Positions 14,799 to 16,816 of a DNA stretch of 16,816 nt are shown here, piece by piece (position 1 is the stretch's first letter; each line of letters opens with the position of its first letter). The notes beneath the pieces were generated by a model. It saw only the letters and a program-made list of their open reading frames with translations, was not told the DNA's origin and did not search any database. The stretch is from assembly GCA_910587725.1 (NCBI GenBank), contig CAJUNG010000039.1, forward strand, positions 1 through 16,816, written 5' to 3'. The position numbers were made by a program, and so were the translations under genes. The stretch comes from an uncultured Bacilli bacterium. Lineage in GTDB: Bacteria > Bacillota_I > Bacilli_A > RF39 > UBA660.

Positions 14799-16805
14799 AT
14801 GAAAAAAGAAAAAAGTAATCAGGTATGTAGGGTTGAAGACCTTAATTTGTTTTTAGAAATCTCAGATGGATTTATGTTAGGGAAAAAGTATTCGTTAGAA
14901 AAAATTGAAGTATTATATAATCTTTACCGACAATCTTTGGACAAAATTCAAAATTTGCCAGAAGATACAATTCGGGCTAGAAAGAAAAAGAAAGTCTTAA
15001 AGCAAACTTTTCATTATGTGATGTCTTCTTTAGATAAGCAGAAAAAAGATATTGGTTGGACAACCTCTTCCGTTAAGAGGAAAAGACGGGAAGAGGACTT
15101 AGATGATGAGCCAATTTCTAAAAGGACGATGGAACTTGTGGGTAAAATTTTAAATCAAAATGTTGGTTTAAAGTATTCTTGTGATGCGTTTCTTCAAGCT
15201 CATCAATATTTAATTCGCCATTATCCGGTTTTTATGCAAAAGGATATTTTATCTAGTGCAATTAGTCGTATGCTAGAAAGTGAATTTAGTTTAGAAGAAA
15301 AGATGCTTTTTTTAATTTCAATATCCGATTCGTTAATGCTAAAAAGAAAGCGTTTATCTAAGGATGATAAGGAAGAAAGAATAGAGATTACTAAATTTCT
15401 TAAAACGATTAAATCTCATTTACTTAGATTAGAACCATTTACATTTGTGATAAAAGAAGCTCGTTTTAATCAAGAAGTAATGCAATATTTATTAGAAAAT
15501 GAAGTTCCTTATTCTTATTTACGACAACTTTTTTTACTTAACCCTGCTTTGTTAGAAGTGGAGGAGGATAATCAACCTGTGATTTTTTCCGTTTTCGAAC
15601 ATTATATTGAAAGTGTGAAAGAAGAGCTTCGCAATCATAAGAAATATTATATTCATAAAGAATATTATTATGGATTTTTTCGCCTTCTTTTAGAAAATCA
15701 ATCTTTCCCCGTAACTCCTTTGATGCTTTCTGAACTAACGAAGAAGAAAGAAGCATTTATTGATTATTTGACAGGTCGTAAGTATAAAGAAAGTAGAAAA
15801 TCAGAAGCAATAGAGCAGTTAGATTTATTATTTCAAAAGAAAACAGAAAATCCAGATTTTCTTGTAGAACAAGCGAAGGATTATTTACAGTATTTTCACT
15901 CTGCTAACGTGTATAAACAAGAAGAAAGAGTTAATTTTACCGATGAACACTTACAAAATCTAAGAAAGAGAATTAGTTGCTTTCAAGATGAGTATTATTG
16001 TCAACATCAGCGATATCCCGAAGATATGGAGATAATTGATGCCTTGTCATTATCTGTTGTGGATTATCAAAATGCAAGCTTTGGTGTTACTCCAGTAGCT
16101 TTGACTAATCCTTATGTTTCTTATTCTGTTATGTCAGATAGAGATGGTTCGACATTTTTTCGGATTTCTGTTTTAGACCTTTGTTACTATGTAGAAGAAG
16201 GAAGTAGTTTAGAACAACATATTTTTGAAAACTTTTGTCATTTTCCATTAAGAAAACAATTACCATTAACTGGAGATGTTATTCCTACAATTACTTATCA
16301 AGTCAAGATTCATGCAAATTCTAAAGTGGGACATTTTTGTGCATTTCCTAGTATTTCCCCTGTGAGAAAAAAGTTTTGTGACTTTTCTCATTATCGGGAT
16401 AAAAATCTTGAAAAGAATCTTGTTTCTATCTATCGTAAACTCAGCTTGGATACTTCGACTAGTGTTGATGGGAAACTCTTAGATGACTTTTTCCAAAATT
16501 TAATGGGAAATAGAATTGTGCAATTCTTTGTACAAAATGATTTTCCGATTATTTTAAAAGGACGAGATATTTCAGAAATCGAATATCTTTATTCATTCCA
16601 AAATGGTTTGGGAAATGTATTTTCTAAGATGGATAAGAAAGACTTTCGGATTTATCGAACCTTGTTAAGACAGTTGCAAGAAGAAACACATTATGCAAAT
16701 ACATCATTCGAAAAAGGAGATTATCAGTTTTTCCATTTAGCACCAGAGAATGGAATTGACCTATTTAATCGAAACAATAACAGTTCAGTGAACTGTTATT
16801 GTTAG
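14799..16805 (+). CDS. large protein with a degenerate RNase II/R (RNB-like) domain
   Basis: Encodes 668 aa, no signal or membrane segment. Residues 1-400 are mostly helical and charged and I do not recognise them. From about 430 to 590 the order of motifs matches the RNB exoribonuclease domain: ISVLDLCYYVEEGSSL (456-471) aligns with the family's VHIADVSHYVxxGSxLD; ISPVRKKFCDFSHYR (519-533) aligns with TSPIRRYxDLxxHR; and NLMGNRIVQFFVQNDFPIILKGRD (567-590) resembles the final AN...A...lyR block. The acidic cluster that binds the catalytic metal (DPxxxDxDD) should precede the first motif, but here the stretch reads ALTNPYVSYSVMSDRDG (434-450). I infer an inactive RNA-binding relative of RNase R, not a working exonuclease. 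The ATG has AAAGGTG 7 nt upstream. The last codons and the TAG stop lie in a 31-bp palindrome, so the C-terminal NNNSSVNCYC may be a recent addition. Confidence 0.6.
   Translation: MKKEKSNQVCRVEDLNLFLEISDGFMLGKKYSLEKIEVLYNLYRQSLDKIQNLPEDTIRARKKKKVLKQTFHYVMSSLDKQKKDIGWTTSSVKRKRREEDLDDEPISKRTMELVGKILNQNVGLKYSCDAFLQAHQYLIRHYPVFMQKDILSSAISRMLESEFSLEEKMLFLISISDSLMLKRKRLSKDDKEERIEITKFLKTIKSHLLRLEPFTFVIKEARFNQEVMQYLLENEVPYSYLRQLFLLNPALLEVEEDNQPVIFSVFEHYIESVKEELRNHKKYYIHKEYYYGFFRLLLENQSFPVTPLMLSELTKKKEAFIDYLTGRKYKESRKSEAIEQLDLLFQKKTENPDFLVEQAKDYLQYFHSANVYKQEERVNFTDEHLQNLRKRISCFQDEYYCQHQRYPEDMEIIDALSLSVVDYQNASFGVTPVALTNPYVSYSVMSDRDGSTFFRISVLDLCYYVEEGSSLEQHIFENFCHFPLRKQLPLTGDVIPTITYQVKIHANSKVGHFCAFPSISPVRKKFCDFSHYRDKNLEKNLVSIYRKLSLDTSTSVDGKLLDDFFQNLMGNRIVQFFVQNDFPIILKGRDISEIEYLYSFQNGLGNVFSKMDKKDFRIYRTLLRQLQEETHYANTSFEKGDYQFFHLAPENGIDLFNRNNNSSVNCYC
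16773..16803. repeat. 31-bp perfect palindrome overlapping the 3' end of the last gene
   Basis: The 15-bp arms AACAATAACAGTTCA (16773-16787) and TGAACTGTTATTGTT (16789-16803) surround a single G. No T tract follows on either strand, so it is not a normal intrinsic terminator. A TATAAT (16809-16814) begins 6 bp after it, so it may be an operator or hairpin controlling a gene beyond the window. Confidence 0.85.
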
Positions 16806-16816
16806 GGGTATAATTC

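Overview
This 16.8 kb window is AT-rich chromosomal DNA of a low-GC Firmicute. It uses the standard bacterial code: conserved Trp positions are TGG, and TAA, TAG and TGA all act as stops. Strong AGGAGG-type ribosome sites, TTG/GTG starts, a fba-murA pair like the fbaA/murAB neighbourhood of Bacillus, and two sporulation genes (spoIIR and spo0A) point to an endospore-forming member of the Bacilli. An uncultured gut Erysipelotrichia/RF39-like lineage is my guess, not shown by the sequence. I see no tRNA, rRNA, CRISPR array or insertion sequence.

Layout. 163-1265: spoIIR (sigma-E activation) and an mntP-type manganese exporter. 1413-3678: an fba-murA operon with its own extended -10 promoter and a two-way terminator. 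3680-4540 (minus): an Rpn/PD-(D/E)XK family protein. 4777-6844: a membrane-anchored SGNH hydrolase, then an MFS transporter gene broken by a stop codon and a frameshift. 6898-7841: spo0A behind a cluster of 0A-box-like sites that includes a perfect inverted pair. 7856-9591 (minus): a YwaF-like membrane protein and a cytoplasmic transglutaminase-fold protein, each with its own promoter. 9682-12872: a consensus sigma-A promoter driving an AAA/DUF4143 ATPase, a 78-aa membrane protein and gpmI (glycolysis). 13000-16805: a helical ferritin-like protein, dinB (DNA polymerase IV) with a weak LexA-box candidate, and a 668-aa protein that looks like a degenerate RNase II/R (RNB) homologue and ends inside a 31-bp palindrome.

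How the genes relate. The window mixes housekeeping genes (aldolase, phosphoglycerate mutase, MurA), sporulation control (Spo0A at entry, SpoIIR at forespore-to-mother-cell signalling) and poorly characterised genes. Three of the latter share a feature worth noting: each keeps the recognisable fold signature of an enzyme family but lacks key catalytic residues (transglutaminase His to Tyr; ATPase Walker B Glu to Asn plus lost nuclease residues; RNB acidic cluster missing). No coherent new multi-gene defence or biosynthetic system is evident. The best leads are the 0A-box cluster, the RNB-like pseudoenzyme and the other degenerate enzymes.
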